From contig CACWKX010000003.1 of NCBI GenBank assembly GCA_902761585.1, positions 1 through 64,000 on the forward strand: a DNA stretch of 64,000 bases, given 5' to 3'. Of this stretch, positions 1 through 7,107 are shown one piece after another; the stretch's first letter is position 1; each line of letters begins with the position of its first letter. Origin of the DNA: an uncultured Lachnospiraceae bacterium (GTDB lineage Bacteria; Bacillota; Clostridia; Lachnospirales; Lachnospiraceae). The position numbers and the translations under genes were made by a program. The notes under the pieces are model-generated. The model saw nothing but the letters and a program-made list of their open reading frames with translations, had not been told where the DNA came from and ran no database searches.

Positions 1-73
1 GTTCCCGATGCGATTCGAACGCACGACCTTCCGCTTAGGAGGCGGACGCTCTATCCTGCTGAGCTACGGAAAC
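1..73 (-). tRNA. tRNA-Arg (anticodon CCT), 3' end cut by the window edge
   Basis: Read on the minus strand this folds as a complete cloverleaf from base 1 of the acceptor stem (GTTTCCG pairing with CGGGAAC, one G-T wobble) to position 72. The D-arm is GCTC/GAGC. The anticodon stem TCCGC/GCGGA carries the loop CTCCTAA, giving anticodon CCT (reads AGG, Arg). The T-arm GTGCG/CGCAT encloses TTCGAAT. The discriminator base and any encoded CCA lie outside the window. It is the only intact copy; partial copies of its 5' half follow downstream. Confidence 0.93.
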
Positions 74-131
74 ATGCCCCGTTTTTTGGCTTAAAACCTA
101 GGTTTTTCGGCCTCGGCTACGGATGCCGGTC
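34..131. repeat. 98-bp direct repeat, copy A (tRNA-Arg 5' half plus its upstream region)
   Basis: Bases 34-131 and 333-430 match almost base for base, with one clear difference in the run after AAAACC. The unit begins in the anticodon loop of tRNA-Arg at CTTAGGAGGCGG, runs through the tRNA 5' end and continues about 60 bases into the region that should hold the tRNA promoter. In this copy the anticodon-proximal side continues into a real tRNA 3' half. Confidence 0.9.
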
Positions 132-209
132 TATGAAAAGCCCTGAAATTTCTGGGCAATTCATCAATTTTCATGGGCAGAAAGTGTAACTTTTTTAATT
201 CTTAACATT

Positions 210-372
210 GCACTTTTTTCTGCCGGACACTGTCCTGATCCGTCTTCATTGCTGAATTTCGGATCGTTCCGAATCTGTTTCGTACTCAGCTTCATCCGCC
301 ATTCGAATGTCTGTCGGAGGTTCCATCTCCTGCTTAGGAGGCGGACGCTCTATCCTGCTGAGCTACGGAAAC
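210..372. repeat. 163-bp repeat copy 1, ending in a tRNA-Arg 5' half
   Basis: This block and 431-593 are diverged copies of the same roughly 163-bp unit (about 85 percent identical by eye). Each ends in the 5' half of tRNA-Arg(CCT) in reverse orientation, broken exactly at the anticodon-loop core CTTAGGAGGCGG (here at 333). The sequence that replaces the tRNA 3' half, around GTCGGAGGTTCC, does not rebuild the anticodon stem, so this copy is not a functional tRNA. Confidence 0.85.
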
Positions 373-430
373 ATGCCCCGTTTTTTGGCTTAAAACCTTG
401 GTTTTTCGGCCTCGGCTACGGATGCCGGTC

Positions 431-593
431 GCACTTTTTCTGCCGGGAACTGTCCTGATCCATCATTCATCGCTGAATTTTGAATCGTTCCGAATCTGTT
501 TCGTACTCAGCTTCACTCGCTAATCGGATGTCTGTCGGAGGTTCCTTCCCCTTCTTAGGAGGCGGACGCTCTATCCTGCTGAGCTACAGAGAC
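431..593. repeat. 163-bp repeat copy 2, ending in a tRNA-Arg 5' half
   Basis: Second copy of the unit at 210-372, with substitutions spread along it. The tRNA core CTTAGGAGGCGG starts at 554. The tRNA 5' end is altered (CTACAGAGAC rather than CTACGGAAAC), which breaks the acceptor-stem match to the intact tRNA. No 3' half is present. Confidence 0.85.
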
Positions 594-663
594 ATATGTG
601 ATTTCCCTTGATTTTACGCGGTTTTTGGCGTCCCGGTCAAGGTCCGGTATGTAAATCGGAAGC

Positions 664-709
664 CTTCTTCTTAGGAGGCGGTCGCTCTATCCAGCTGAGC
701 TACGCAGAC
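664..709 (-). pseudogene. tRNA-Arg(CCT) 5'-half remnant, most diverged copy
   Basis: The minus strand reads GTCTGCG, then TAGCTCAGCTGGATAGAGC, then an anticodon arm ACCGC-CTCCTAA. After that comes sequence that cannot pair to close the anticodon stem. The 5' half differs from the other copies and looks like an independent tRNA-Arg(CCT) gene whose 3' half was lost or exchanged at the anticodon loop. About 155 bases with no visible feature separate it from the hsp20 operator. Confidence 0.75.
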
Positions 710-864
710 GTGTTTGTTATGGTGCATCAGACTTTAGAAGCCTGTAAGCATTTTTTTATTATAGCGGTTCAGACTCCATGTGGCAAGGGGCAAATCGACC
801 AGACAGACAATGGTTTGATGAATCGTTTGTTGGGTCATGTGGGACAGAGAAAATTGTAAGAAAA

Positions 865-891
865 TTAGCACTCAACTATTGACAGTGCTAA
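865..891 (+). promoter_or_regulatory. CIRCE operator (HrcA binding site)
   Basis: TTAGCACTC, nine bases, CAGTGCTAA. This differs from the canonical CIRCE inverted repeat (TTAGCACTC-N9-GAGTGCTAA) at one base. It overlaps the -35 of the hsp20 promoter, the geometry expected for HrcA repression relieved by heat or protein-folding stress. Confidence 0.95.
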
Positions 892-907
892 CAACCGGTG
901 CTATAAC
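879..907 (+). promoter_or_regulatory. Sigma-A promoter of hsp20
   Basis: TTGACA at 879-884, a 17-base spacer, TATAAC at 902-907. The -35 lies inside the right part of the CIRCE element. The predicted transcript starts near 914, leaving a 5' leader of about 115 bases before the gene. Confidence 0.9.
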
Positions 908-1028
908 ATGGTCAGAACGAAGGAAGAGGATGAAGGAAGAACAACAGATCATCCGATTCCGTGGAACAGTGAGCTGGGCGCTGTCATTCATCAATGGGCG
1001 GCTGCCATAATGGAAAGAGGGGTGCCTT

Positions 1029-1484
1029 ATGTTAGTACCGAGTATTTTTAATGATAATCTGTTTGATGACTGGTTTGATGATGGATTCTGGCCGGTGAGC
1101 AGAGAGGCAAGAAAGTTTGACGAGAAGATGGGCGGAGTGAACGCAAACTTCATGAGGACCGATGTCAAGGAAGGCGAGAAGGAATATGAAGTTGCAGTGG
1201 AGCTGCCTGGATTCGACAAAGATCATGTTTCTGTTGAGTTGAAGGATGGTTATCTGACGATTGCAGCAAAGAAGGATGAGAACAACGATCAGAAGGATGA
1301 GAACGGACGCTTCATCCGCCGTGAGCGTTATTCTGGTAATGTATGCCGCAGCTTCTACGTTGGCAAGGATCTGAAGGAAGATGATGTGCATGCAAGCTTC
1401 AAGGATGGCGTTCTGAGGCTGACGGTCCCGAAGAAGGATCAGCAGCAGATTGAAGACAAGAAGCACGTTATCCAAATCGACTGA
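1029..1484 (+). CDS. hsp20: Small heat shock protein Hsp20 (alpha-crystallin family)
   Basis: A 151-residue ATP-independent holdase chaperone that binds unfolding proteins in the cytoplasm. The alpha-crystallin domain spans about residues 38-140, with the family pattern VAVELPGFDKDHVSVELKDG and a C-terminal DGVLRLTVPK strand. The N-terminal MLVPSIFNDNLFDDWFDD segment is typical of clostridial Hsp20. The ATG at 1029 follows AGAGGGG at 1016-1022. It is monocistronic between its own promoter and a terminator, and the CIRCE element predicts HrcA control. No groES, groEL or dnaK lies nearby. Confidence 0.95.
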   Translation: MLVPSIFNDNLFDDWFDDGFWPVSREARKFDEKMGGVNANFMRTDVKEGEKEYEVAVELPGFDKDHVSVELKDGYLTIAAKKDENNDQKDENGRFIRRERYSGNVCRSFYVGKDLKEDDVHASFKDGVLRLTVPKKDQQQIEDKKHVIQID

Positions 1485-1569
1485 TCAGCAGCTCGTACCG
1501 TATTAAGATGATCTCAATCTTAAAGTCTGAGGACAACGGCTGTATGAAACTCAGAAGAATCGCATCTTG

Positions 1570-1605
1570 AAAAATGGGCATTCCGTAGTGGGATGCCCAT
1601 TTTTT
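1570..1605 (+). terminator. Intrinsic terminator of hsp20
   Basis: An ATGGGCAT/ATGCCCAT hairpin with a U-run on its 3' side and an A-run on its 5' side, about 85 bases after the hsp20 stop. Confidence 0.9.
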
Positions 1606-1698
1606 GTGAAGGTGGCGACCGCCCGGGGACATTTAATTCCAACAAGTGAAAGTCAGCTTGGCAGGTTCTGGTCTGGCAGGCGCTGGCGGTGATTGGAT

Positions 1699-1727
1699 TT
1701 GACGTCAGTCAGGAGGGCGTGTAGAAT
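1699..1727 (+). promoter_or_regulatory. Sigma-A promoter of ldhA
   Basis: TTGACG at 1699-1704, 17 bases, TAGAAT at 1722-1727. Transcription should start near 1734, giving a leader of about 90 bases that contains two inverted repeats. Confidence 0.8.
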
Positions 1728-1728
1728 T

Positions 1729-1776
1729 GAATTCGCAGTAAAATGCTGCGAATTGTTGCCGGAGCAACAGTTTTTT
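1729..1776 (+). promoter_or_regulatory. Leader hairpins: attenuator-like stem and Rex-like palindrome
   Basis: Two adjacent inverted repeats. The first pairs GAATTCGCAG with CTGCGAATT. The second, 1753-1770, is TTGTTGC-CGGA-GCAACAG and runs straight into six T residues. As RNA the second is a terminator-like hairpin. As DNA it resembles the 18-bp Rex operator layout (TTGTTAA-N4-TTAACAA) used for NADH-responsive control of fermentation genes. Which reading is right cannot be decided from sequence. Confidence 0.55.
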
Positions 1777-1824
1777 ATCTTCAGATGGTTCATACTGTAG
1801 ACAGGTCGAGAGGAGGGCCTGCTT

Positions 1825-2811
1825 ATGAGAATTACATTTTTTGACGCGAAGTCTTATGATACAGAATCCTTTGATGCCATCAAGGCCAATTATCCGGATC
1901 TGGAGCTGGAGTACTGGGAGGCAGAGCTGAATCCGAAGACGGCGGCGTACGTGACGGACAGCGAAGCTGTGTGTGCGTTTGTGAACGCGAATGCCGGGGC
2001 GGACACCCTGCGCGTTCTGGCCTCCAGAGGGGTAAAGCTGCTTCTGATGCGCTGCGCCGGTTATAACAATGTGGATCTTGAGGCGGCAACGGCGAATGGA
2101 ATCAAGGTGATGCGTGTGCCGGGATATTCTCCGGAGGCTGTCGCGGAGCTGGCGATGACGCTGGCGAGCGCGGTGAACCGTCACATCCACAAGGCCTATA
2201 TCCGGGTGAGGGAGAACAATTTCTCCCTGCAGGGACTGACCGGCAAGAACTTCTATGGAAAGACGGCCGGCATCATCGGAACCGGCAAGATCGGGGCGGC
2301 GATGGCACGGATCTGCCGGGGCTATGGCATGAGGGTGCTGGGCTATGACAAGTATCCGAACAAGAGCCTTGATTTTGTTGAGTATGTCAGTCTGGAGCAG
2401 CTGCTCCGGGAGAGCGATCTGATCTCTCTGCACTGCCCGCTGATGAAGGAAACCTATCATATGATCAATATCTTCACGATCAATCAGATGAAGGATGGTG
2501 TGATTCTGGTCAATACGTCGAGAGGCGGACTGATCGACACCAATGACCTCATCCAGGGAATCCGTGAAAGAAAATTCTCGGGTGTCGGGCTGGATGTCTA
2601 TGAGGAGGAGAAGGACAACGTCTTCGAGAATCATGAGGACGACATCATGATGCATTCTGTCACGTCCAGGCTGCTGTCCTTCCCGAACGTGATCGTAACG
2701 TCGCATCAGGGCTTCTTTACTGAAGAGGCGCTGGAGGCCATCGCGGAGACGACGCTGGGCAACGCAGAAGCCTATCTGAAGGGGGAGAAGGCCGGGACGG
2801 AGCTGAACTGA
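1825..2811 (+). CDS. ldhA: D-lactate dehydrogenase (D-2-hydroxyacid dehydrogenase family)
   Basis: A 328-residue NAD-dependent reductase of pyruvate to D-lactate, used to reoxidise NADH in fermentation. It follows the Escherichia coli LdhA type over its full length (LdhA is about 329 residues). Visible features are SLQGLTG before the Rossmann core GTGKIG (about 152-157), the catalytic Arg in NTSRGGLID (R233), the Glu in LDVYEEE (about 260) and the catalytic His in TSHQGF (H294). The ATG follows GAGGAGGG at 1810-1817. It is monocistronic with its own promoter. A related family member acting on another 2-keto acid, such as phenylpyruvate, remains possible. Confidence 0.93.
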   Translation: MRITFFDAKSYDTESFDAIKANYPDLELEYWEAELNPKTAAYVTDSEAVCAFVNANAGADTLRVLASRGVKLLLMRCAGYNNVDLEAATANGIKVMRVPGYSPEAVAELAMTLASAVNRHIHKAYIRVRENNFSLQGLTGKNFYGKTAGIIGTGKIGAAMARICRGYGMRVLGYDKYPNKSLDFVEYVSLEQLLRESDLISLHCPLMKETYHMINIFTINQMKDGVILVNTSRGGLIDTNDLIQGIRERKFSGVGLDVYEEEKDNVFENHEDDIMMHSVTSRLLSFPNVIVTSHQGFFTEEALEAIAETTLGNAEAYLKGEKAGTELN

Positions 2812-2923
2812 AGTCTCTTCAGCCCGAATTCGGCGTCTGCCTGCCTCGCCGGGGCGCGGACAGTAAGATCCGTAAATTATTCAGAAACTGTGTATTGTTA
2901 TCAAAGATATTGCATGTATATGC

Positions 2924-2952
2924 TTGAAACACACCTGATCTTTTGATAGAAT
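2924..2952 (+). promoter_or_regulatory. Sigma-A promoter upstream of the symporter gene
   Basis: TTGAAA at 2924-2929, 17 bases, TAGAAT at 2947-2952. The predicted start near 2959 lies only a few bases ahead of a strong terminator hairpin. Confidence 0.7.
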
Positions 2953-2965
2953 CAGGTTGTCGCAG

Positions 2966-2999
2966 AGGCAGGGTGGCCGGGACGCCACCCTGCCTTTTT
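2966..2999 (+). terminator. Strong hairpin terminator or attenuator in a short leader
   Basis: AGGCAGGGTGG pairs with CCACCCTGCCT, followed by five T residues. It could end ldhA transcripts, but it sits downstream of the promoter at 2924-2952. Transcripts from that promoter must therefore read through it to reach the symporter gene at 3087. Confidence 0.85.
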
Positions 3000-3086
3000 C
3001 AGATTCCGGAGACAGACGATATCGAGAGAACTGTTTCCGGGAGAACAGTCTGAAGGGGAACCGGAGGAAAACTGGAGGTAACAGGT

Positions 3087-4526
3087 ATGAGTGTGAATGT
3101 GATATCTCTGATCATCGTCGCGGCTTATCTGATCGGCATGCTGGTCATCGGCCTGGTGGTCGGCAAGCTGAAGATCAAGGACAGCGAGGACTATATGGTT
3201 GCGGGCAGGCGGATGGGCCTGTTCATGGTTGCATTTTCGCTTTCGGCAAACAACATCGGCGGCGGATCTACGACGGGCGTAGCGGCCAAGGCCTTCGGCG
3301 CCTGGGGCATGAGTGCCATCTGGTACGTGCTGGCAGCATCGATTGCGATGATCCCGCTGGCGTATTTTGCGCCGAAAATCCGCAGGACGATGTCACTGAC
3401 GATTCCGGAGGTGGTAACCCGGCGGTTCGGGTCAGTGTCCGGGACCTTTACTGCTGTGCTGAATGTGCTGGCGCTATTCTGTCTGACTTCCTCTCAGATC
3501 ATGGCCTCCGGTTCGGTTGTGAGTGTTCTGACAGGCATCCCGCTGAATGTCTGTGTTTTCATCGCTGCGGCGGTCACAATCATCTACACGACTGTCGGCG
3601 GCATGATCGCAGACCAGATTTCAGATATGGTTCAGTTCCTGATCATCCTGATCGGCCTTGCAGTCGCAACGCCCTTTGTCGTGAAGGGCTGCGGCGGCTG
3701 GAGCGCGATCTCTGCCGCTCTTCCGGCCTCACAGCTGAGCTTCACGCACATCGGATGGGTCACGATCATCGGCTATATCTTCAACTATTTCTGCACCTTC
3801 CTGTCCGGACCGGAGATGGTCAGCCGCTTTGAAAGCTGCAAGGATGAGAAGACGGCGGTCGGGGCTTCCTTCCTGTCTGCCATTCTGATGGCGGCGATGG
3901 CGGTCTTCCCGACTATCCTTGGACTTGCGGCGCTGTCGATGAAGGACGAGCTGGGACTGACACCGGACAAGGCGAACACGGCGATGATGGCTGTTACAAA
4001 TCACCATGCACCTGCCGTGATCACCGGGATTGTGTCGGCATCCATCATTGCGGCGACGATGTCTTCGGCAGATTCGAACCTGCTGTGCATGAGCACGATC
4101 CTGATGAATGACATCTTCACAAAGATTGATCCGAATCTGAAGAAGGCACCGGACAAGAAGGTGATCTTCTATACCAGGCTGTGCAACGTGGTCTGCGCTG
4201 TGGTTGCAACGCTCATTGCGCTCGGCAATGTCAACATTGTCACGATGAACACCTTCGCATTTGCAATTCGCTGCGCGGGACCGTTTGCCGCATACGGGCT
4301 GGGAATGGTCGTCAAGAAGGCGGTCAGGGCCTCCGGCATCGCCTCCATTATCACCGGAACCATTGGCGTTGTCATCTGGCAGGTACTCAGCGGCGGCAAC
4401 TTCTATCTTGGAATTCTGCCAGTCGTGTTCGGCTGCGGCGTCGGAACGCTGACATTTTTCCTGGTCAATCTGATTGGCTGGAAAATGGGTGCCGCGCCGG
4501 CTCCTTCGGCTTATCCGGAGGACTGA
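3087..4526 (+). CDS. Sodium:solute symporter (SSS family)
   Basis: A 479-residue polytopic inner-membrane protein that should couple Na+ entry to uptake of an organic solute. SSS landmarks are the N-terminal helix followed by EDYMVAGRRMG, the unwound TM1 segment SANNIGGGSTTG (about residues 54-65) and the long TM8 region ISASIIAATMSSADSNLL with the Ser/Asp positions used for Na+ binding. About 12-13 hydrophobic segments fit the family length. The ATG follows TGGAGG at 3074-3079. The next gene is an NCS2 purine-type permease 128 bases on, so both may be read together. The substrate cannot be told from sequence. Confidence 0.85.
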   Translation: MSVNVISLIIVAAYLIGMLVIGLVVGKLKIKDSEDYMVAGRRMGLFMVAFSLSANNIGGGSTTGVAAKAFGAWGMSAIWYVLAASIAMIPLAYFAPKIRRTMSLTIPEVVTRRFGSVSGTFTAVLNVLALFCLTSSQIMASGSVVSVLTGIPLNVCVFIAAAVTIIYTTVGGMIADQISDMVQFLIILIGLAVATPFVVKGCGGWSAISAALPASQLSFTHIGWVTIIGYIFNYFCTFLSGPEMVSRFESCKDEKTAVGASFLSAILMAAMAVFPTILGLAALSMKDELGLTPDKANTAMMAVTNHHAPAVITGIVSASIIAATMSSADSNLLCMSTILMNDIFTKIDPNLKKAPDKKVIFYTRLCNVVCAVVATLIALGNVNIVTMNTFAFAIRCAGPFAAYGLGMVVKKAVRASGIASIITGTIGVVIWQVLSGGNFYLGILPVVFGCGVGTLTFFLVNLIGWKMGAAPAPSAYPED

Positions 4527-4657
4527 GTTCCGGTATCAGCTGGGAACGCTTCATCAGAAAACGGAATCAGAAAGCGCTGGACGATACCTGAACATCCTGA
4601 TATCATGAGAGAAGGTGAAAGATATTTAAACATGTACGGAGAGGGAGGATCATTTTG

Positions 4658-6136
4658 ATGGATAAGACCGATTCAGGTTCCGGGAAGGAACTGATTTATC
4701 AGCTGGAGGGGCGGCCGCCGCTTCGGATTGCGATTCCGCTCGGCTTGCAGCATGTCCTGGCGATGTTTGTCGGAAACCTGACACCGCTGATCATTCTGAT
4801 GGGAATCTGCGGGATGACGGTTGACGGAGGCTTCGGGGCGATTCGCGTTTCGCTTCTTCAGAATGCGATGCTGATTGCCGGGATTGTGACACTGGTGCAG
4901 GTCTTTTCGATCGGACCGATCGGTGGGCGGGTTCCGATTGTGATGGGGACATCCTCCGGATTCATTGGGGTGATGACTTCCGCAGCGAATGCGATGGGCG
5001 GCGGTGTCATCGGATATGGTGCGGTGCTTGGCGCCAGCTTTGTCGGTGGTATCTTTGAGGCCGTGCTTGGCGTCTTTCTGAAGCCGCTCCGGAAGTTCTT
5101 CCCGCCGCTGGTGACAGGAATCGTTGTCATGTCCATCGGACTCTCCCTGATCTCCGTCGGGGTCAATTCATTTGGCGGCGGTAACAAGAACGGGGACTTC
5201 GGTTCGCCGGAGAATCTTCTGATCGGATTCTTTGTTCTGATCGTGATTCTGGTGCTCAAGCATGGGACGAAGGGCTTTACCAGCACGAGTTCCATCCTGA
5301 TCGGAATTATCGCAGGATACATCCTCTGCGCCATTATGGGGATCTTCCTGCCGCATACCTACACCTATACGGACGCTGCGGGTAAGACCGTGGAGGCAAC
5401 AAAGAGCTGGGTGCTGAACTGGCAGGCTGTGAAAGATGCGGCATGGTTCAAGGTGCCGGCGCTGATGCCTGTGAAGTGGGTGTTTGACGTGAAGGCGATC
5501 CTTCCGGTTATGATCATGTTCATCGTCACCGCTGTCGAGACGGTCGGTGATATTTCCGGCGTCTGCGAGGGCGGCATGAACCGTGAACCGAGCGACAAGG
5601 AGCTGTCCGGCGGAATCATCTGTGACGGTCTCGGATCCTCCTTCGCGGCGCTGTTCGGCGTTCTTCCGAACACATCCTTCAGCCAGAATGTCGGACTGGT
5701 TGCGCTTAACAAGGTCGTCAATCTGTTCACGATTGCGATCGGCGGCATCTTCCTGGTGCTCTGCGGCCTGTTTCCGAAGCTGGCAGCTTTGATGAGCATT
5801 ATGCCGAACAGTGTGCTCGGCGGCGCGGCCGTTCTGATGTTTGCGTCCATCATCGTGTCAGGCATGCAGCTTGTCACGAAGGATCCGCTGACGCCGAGGA
5901 ATGTTTCGATTGTCGCGACAGCCCTTGGCGTCGGCTACGGACTCGGTGCAACCCCGGGTGTGCTTGCAAAGTGCCCGCAGTTCATTCAGCTGATCTTCGG
6001 TGAGTCCGGTATTGTGTCTGCCTGCGTGATTGCGCTGGTCATGAATATTGTGATCCCGAAGGACAAGCCGTATACCCCTCCGGCAGCGGAGGTTCCGGAC
6101 AATCCGATGGAACCCTTGATTGAACCGAAGGAGTGA
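4658..6136 (+). CDS. NCS2-family nucleobase permease (xanthine/uracil type)
   Basis: A 492-residue membrane carrier of the nucleobase:cation symporter-2 family. It has the expected 14-helix pattern, an early PLGLQHVLAMFVGNLTP segment that contains the TM1 QH motif, and the conserved block VETVGDISGVCEG with an acidic substrate-contacting residue. That is followed by LPNTSFSQNVGLVALN, the family's Q/N-x-G-x-x-x-x-T region. ATG 4658 is preferred over the TTG one codon upstream because of GGGAGGAT at 4643-4650. A PucR-type regulator encoded two genes downstream is consistent with purine use, but the substrate (xanthine, urate or uracil) is inferred. Confidence 0.88.
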   Translation: MDKTDSGSGKELIYQLEGRPPLRIAIPLGLQHVLAMFVGNLTPLIILMGICGMTVDGGFGAIRVSLLQNAMLIAGIVTLVQVFSIGPIGGRVPIVMGTSSGFIGVMTSAANAMGGGVIGYGAVLGASFVGGIFEAVLGVFLKPLRKFFPPLVTGIVVMSIGLSLISVGVNSFGGGNKNGDFGSPENLLIGFFVLIVILVLKHGTKGFTSTSSILIGIIAGYILCAIMGIFLPHTYTYTDAAGKTVEATKSWVLNWQAVKDAAWFKVPALMPVKWVFDVKAILPVMIMFIVTAVETVGDISGVCEGGMNREPSDKELSGGIICDGLGSSFAALFGVLPNTSFSQNVGLVALNKVVNLFTIAIGGIFLVLCGLFPKLAALMSIMPNSVLGGAAVLMFASIIVSGMQLVTKDPLTPRNVSIVATALGVGYGLGATPGVLAKCPQFIQLIFGESGIVSACVIALVMNIVIPKDKPYTPPAAEVPDNPMEPLIEPKE

Positions 6137-6149
6137 GAAAAGGTAGAAT
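6120..6149 (+). promoter_or_regulatory. Putative promoter of the NUDIX gene
   Basis: TTGAAC at 6120-6125, 18 bases, TAGAAT at 6144-6149, overlapping the end of the permease gene. As upstream of ldhA and of the symporter, a hairpin follows within about 20 bases of the predicted start. Confidence 0.5.
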
Positions 6150-6165
6150 AAAAGAATCTGTCAGA

Positions 6166-6205
6166 GCAAGGCCGGGCATGGATGGCATATGCCCGGCCTG
6201 CTTGC
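6166..6205 (+). terminator. GC-rich hairpin after the permease gene
   Basis: GCCGGGCAT (6171-6179) pairs with ATGCCCGGC (6189-6197), extended by GCAAG/CTTGC. There is no U-run, so it may be a weak or factor-assisted terminator or an RNA-stability element. Confidence 0.5.
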
Positions 6206-6324
6206 TTGCCGCGATACAAGGTGGCACTGGCCGGCATGAGGAGAAGGCGCCGGCCCATTCGGCGCAACCGTCGTCTGAGAGGTGCAGTGCGGCAACGGAC
6301 TGGATGAGGAGGGGACAGCAGGAA

Positions 6325-6888
6325 ATGGAAATGTTTGATGTGGTGGACGAGGAGGGAAGACCGACAGGGGAGACTGTATCCCGGAAGGAAGCGCATGACA
6401 AGGGCATCCGACACCGGACGGCACATATCTGGGTCGTCCGGAGGGAGCCGGAAAAAAGCGGGATCCAGATTCTGCTGCAGAAGCGGGCAATGGACAAGGA
6501 TTCCTTTCCGGGGCAGTATGACACATCATCGGCCGGGCATATCCATGCCGGTGACGAGCCTCGTATCTCGGCTGTACGAGAGCTTCGGGAGGAACTGGGG
6601 ATCACAGTCAGACCAGAGGAGCTGAAGTTTGCGGGAAAGTTCCGGGTCCACTATACGGAAACCTTCCACGGAAAACCATTTCTGGATGACGAGGTTGCCT
6701 TTGTGTACGTCTGCGACCGTCCGGTTGCGCTTTCAGAGCTGAAGCTGCAGAAGGAGGAAGTAGAGGCAGCCGGCTGGTTTGATCTGGAGGAAACCTGGCA
6801 GGCGGTGCTTCGGCATGACCCGATGTACTGCGTGCCGCGCGGCGGGCTGGAAGTTTTGAGGGCATATCTTCTTGAAGAGCGCCCATAA
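6325..6888 (+). CDS. NUDIX hydrolase (YfcD / isopentenyl-diphosphate isomerase-like)
   Basis: A 187-residue protein with the Nudix box GHIHAGDEPRISAVRELREE followed by LGI (about residues 72-94). Its RE-x-x-EE metal-binding core is complete; the first Glu of the box is replaced by Asp. The N-terminal MEMFDVVDEEGRPTGE, the histidine-rich HRTAHIW strand and the LLQKRAMDKDSFPGQYD segment mark the subgroup that acts on unknown diphosphates and is related to IPP isomerase. The frame is open upstream to 6133 but that part is hydrophilic and without a ribosome site. ATG 6325 follows GAGGAGGGG at 6305-6314. Substrate unknown. Confidence 0.85.
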   Translation: MEMFDVVDEEGRPTGETVSRKEAHDKGIRHRTAHIWVVRREPEKSGIQILLQKRAMDKDSFPGQYDTSSAGHIHAGDEPRISAVRELREELGITVRPEELKFAGKFRVHYTETFHGKPFLDDEVAFVYVCDRPVALSELKLQKEEVEAAGWFDLEETWQAVLRHDPMYCVPRGGLEVLRAYLLEERP

Positions 6889-6935
6889 ACCCCGGCACCG
6901 CCTGTACACAAACATGCGAGATGCCGGTTATGGCA

Positions 6936-6970
6936 GCGCGGTGTGAGTTGCGAAGCAACGAAACCGCGCG
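6936..6970. repeat. Palindromic hairpin element between NUDIX and pyk genes
   Basis: An outer stem GCGCGGT/ACCGCGC encloses an inner stem GTTGC-GAA-GCAAC. There is no U-run. The inner core resembles a hairpin at 23293-23308 (GAGTGC-GAA-GCAC), suggesting a small dispersed hairpin family rather than a gene-specific terminator. Confidence 0.5.
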
Positions 6971-7014
6971 TAATCATAAATGAGTGGCAAAAGGTACTTA
7001 TGACACTCATATCA

Positions 7015-7023
7015 TGGTATACT
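7015..7023 (+). promoter_or_regulatory. Extended -10 promoter element of pyk
   Basis: TGGTATACT carries TATACT at 7018-7023 with the upstream TG of an extended -10. No convincing -35 is visible at 17-18 bases. It lies 85 bases before the pyruvate kinase start. Confidence 0.45.
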
Positions 7024-7107
7024 TATATGAAAAAACTGTGCACCCGGCGTTTGAATGCATCCGGCGCTGCGCAGCGGTTTAAGGACATCCCTGGGAGGAA
7101 CTTCAGC

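Noticed and set aside
664..709. Second functional tRNA-Arg
   Set aside because: The anticodon stem cannot close and no 3' half follows.
608..859. 83-codon open frame over the last tRNA remnant
   Set aside because: Its sequence is a translation of the tRNA half and intergenic DNA; no ribosome site.
1032..1475. Long open frame antisense to hsp20
   Set aside because: It mirrors hsp20 codon structure, has no ribosome site and no recognisable domain; hsp20 explains the region.
1705..2706. 333-codon open frame antisense to ldhA
   Set aside because: Shadow of the GC-biased ldhA frame; composition rich in His/Arg/Ile without domains, and it would cover the ldhA promoter.
6133..6324. N-terminal extension of the NUDIX frame
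   Set aside because: It would translate through a GC hairpin and lacks a ribosome site; the conserved protein starts at 6325.
6943..7107. N-terminal extension of pyruvate kinase
   Set aside because: It translates the intergenic palindrome and promoter; family start and ribosome site are at 7108.
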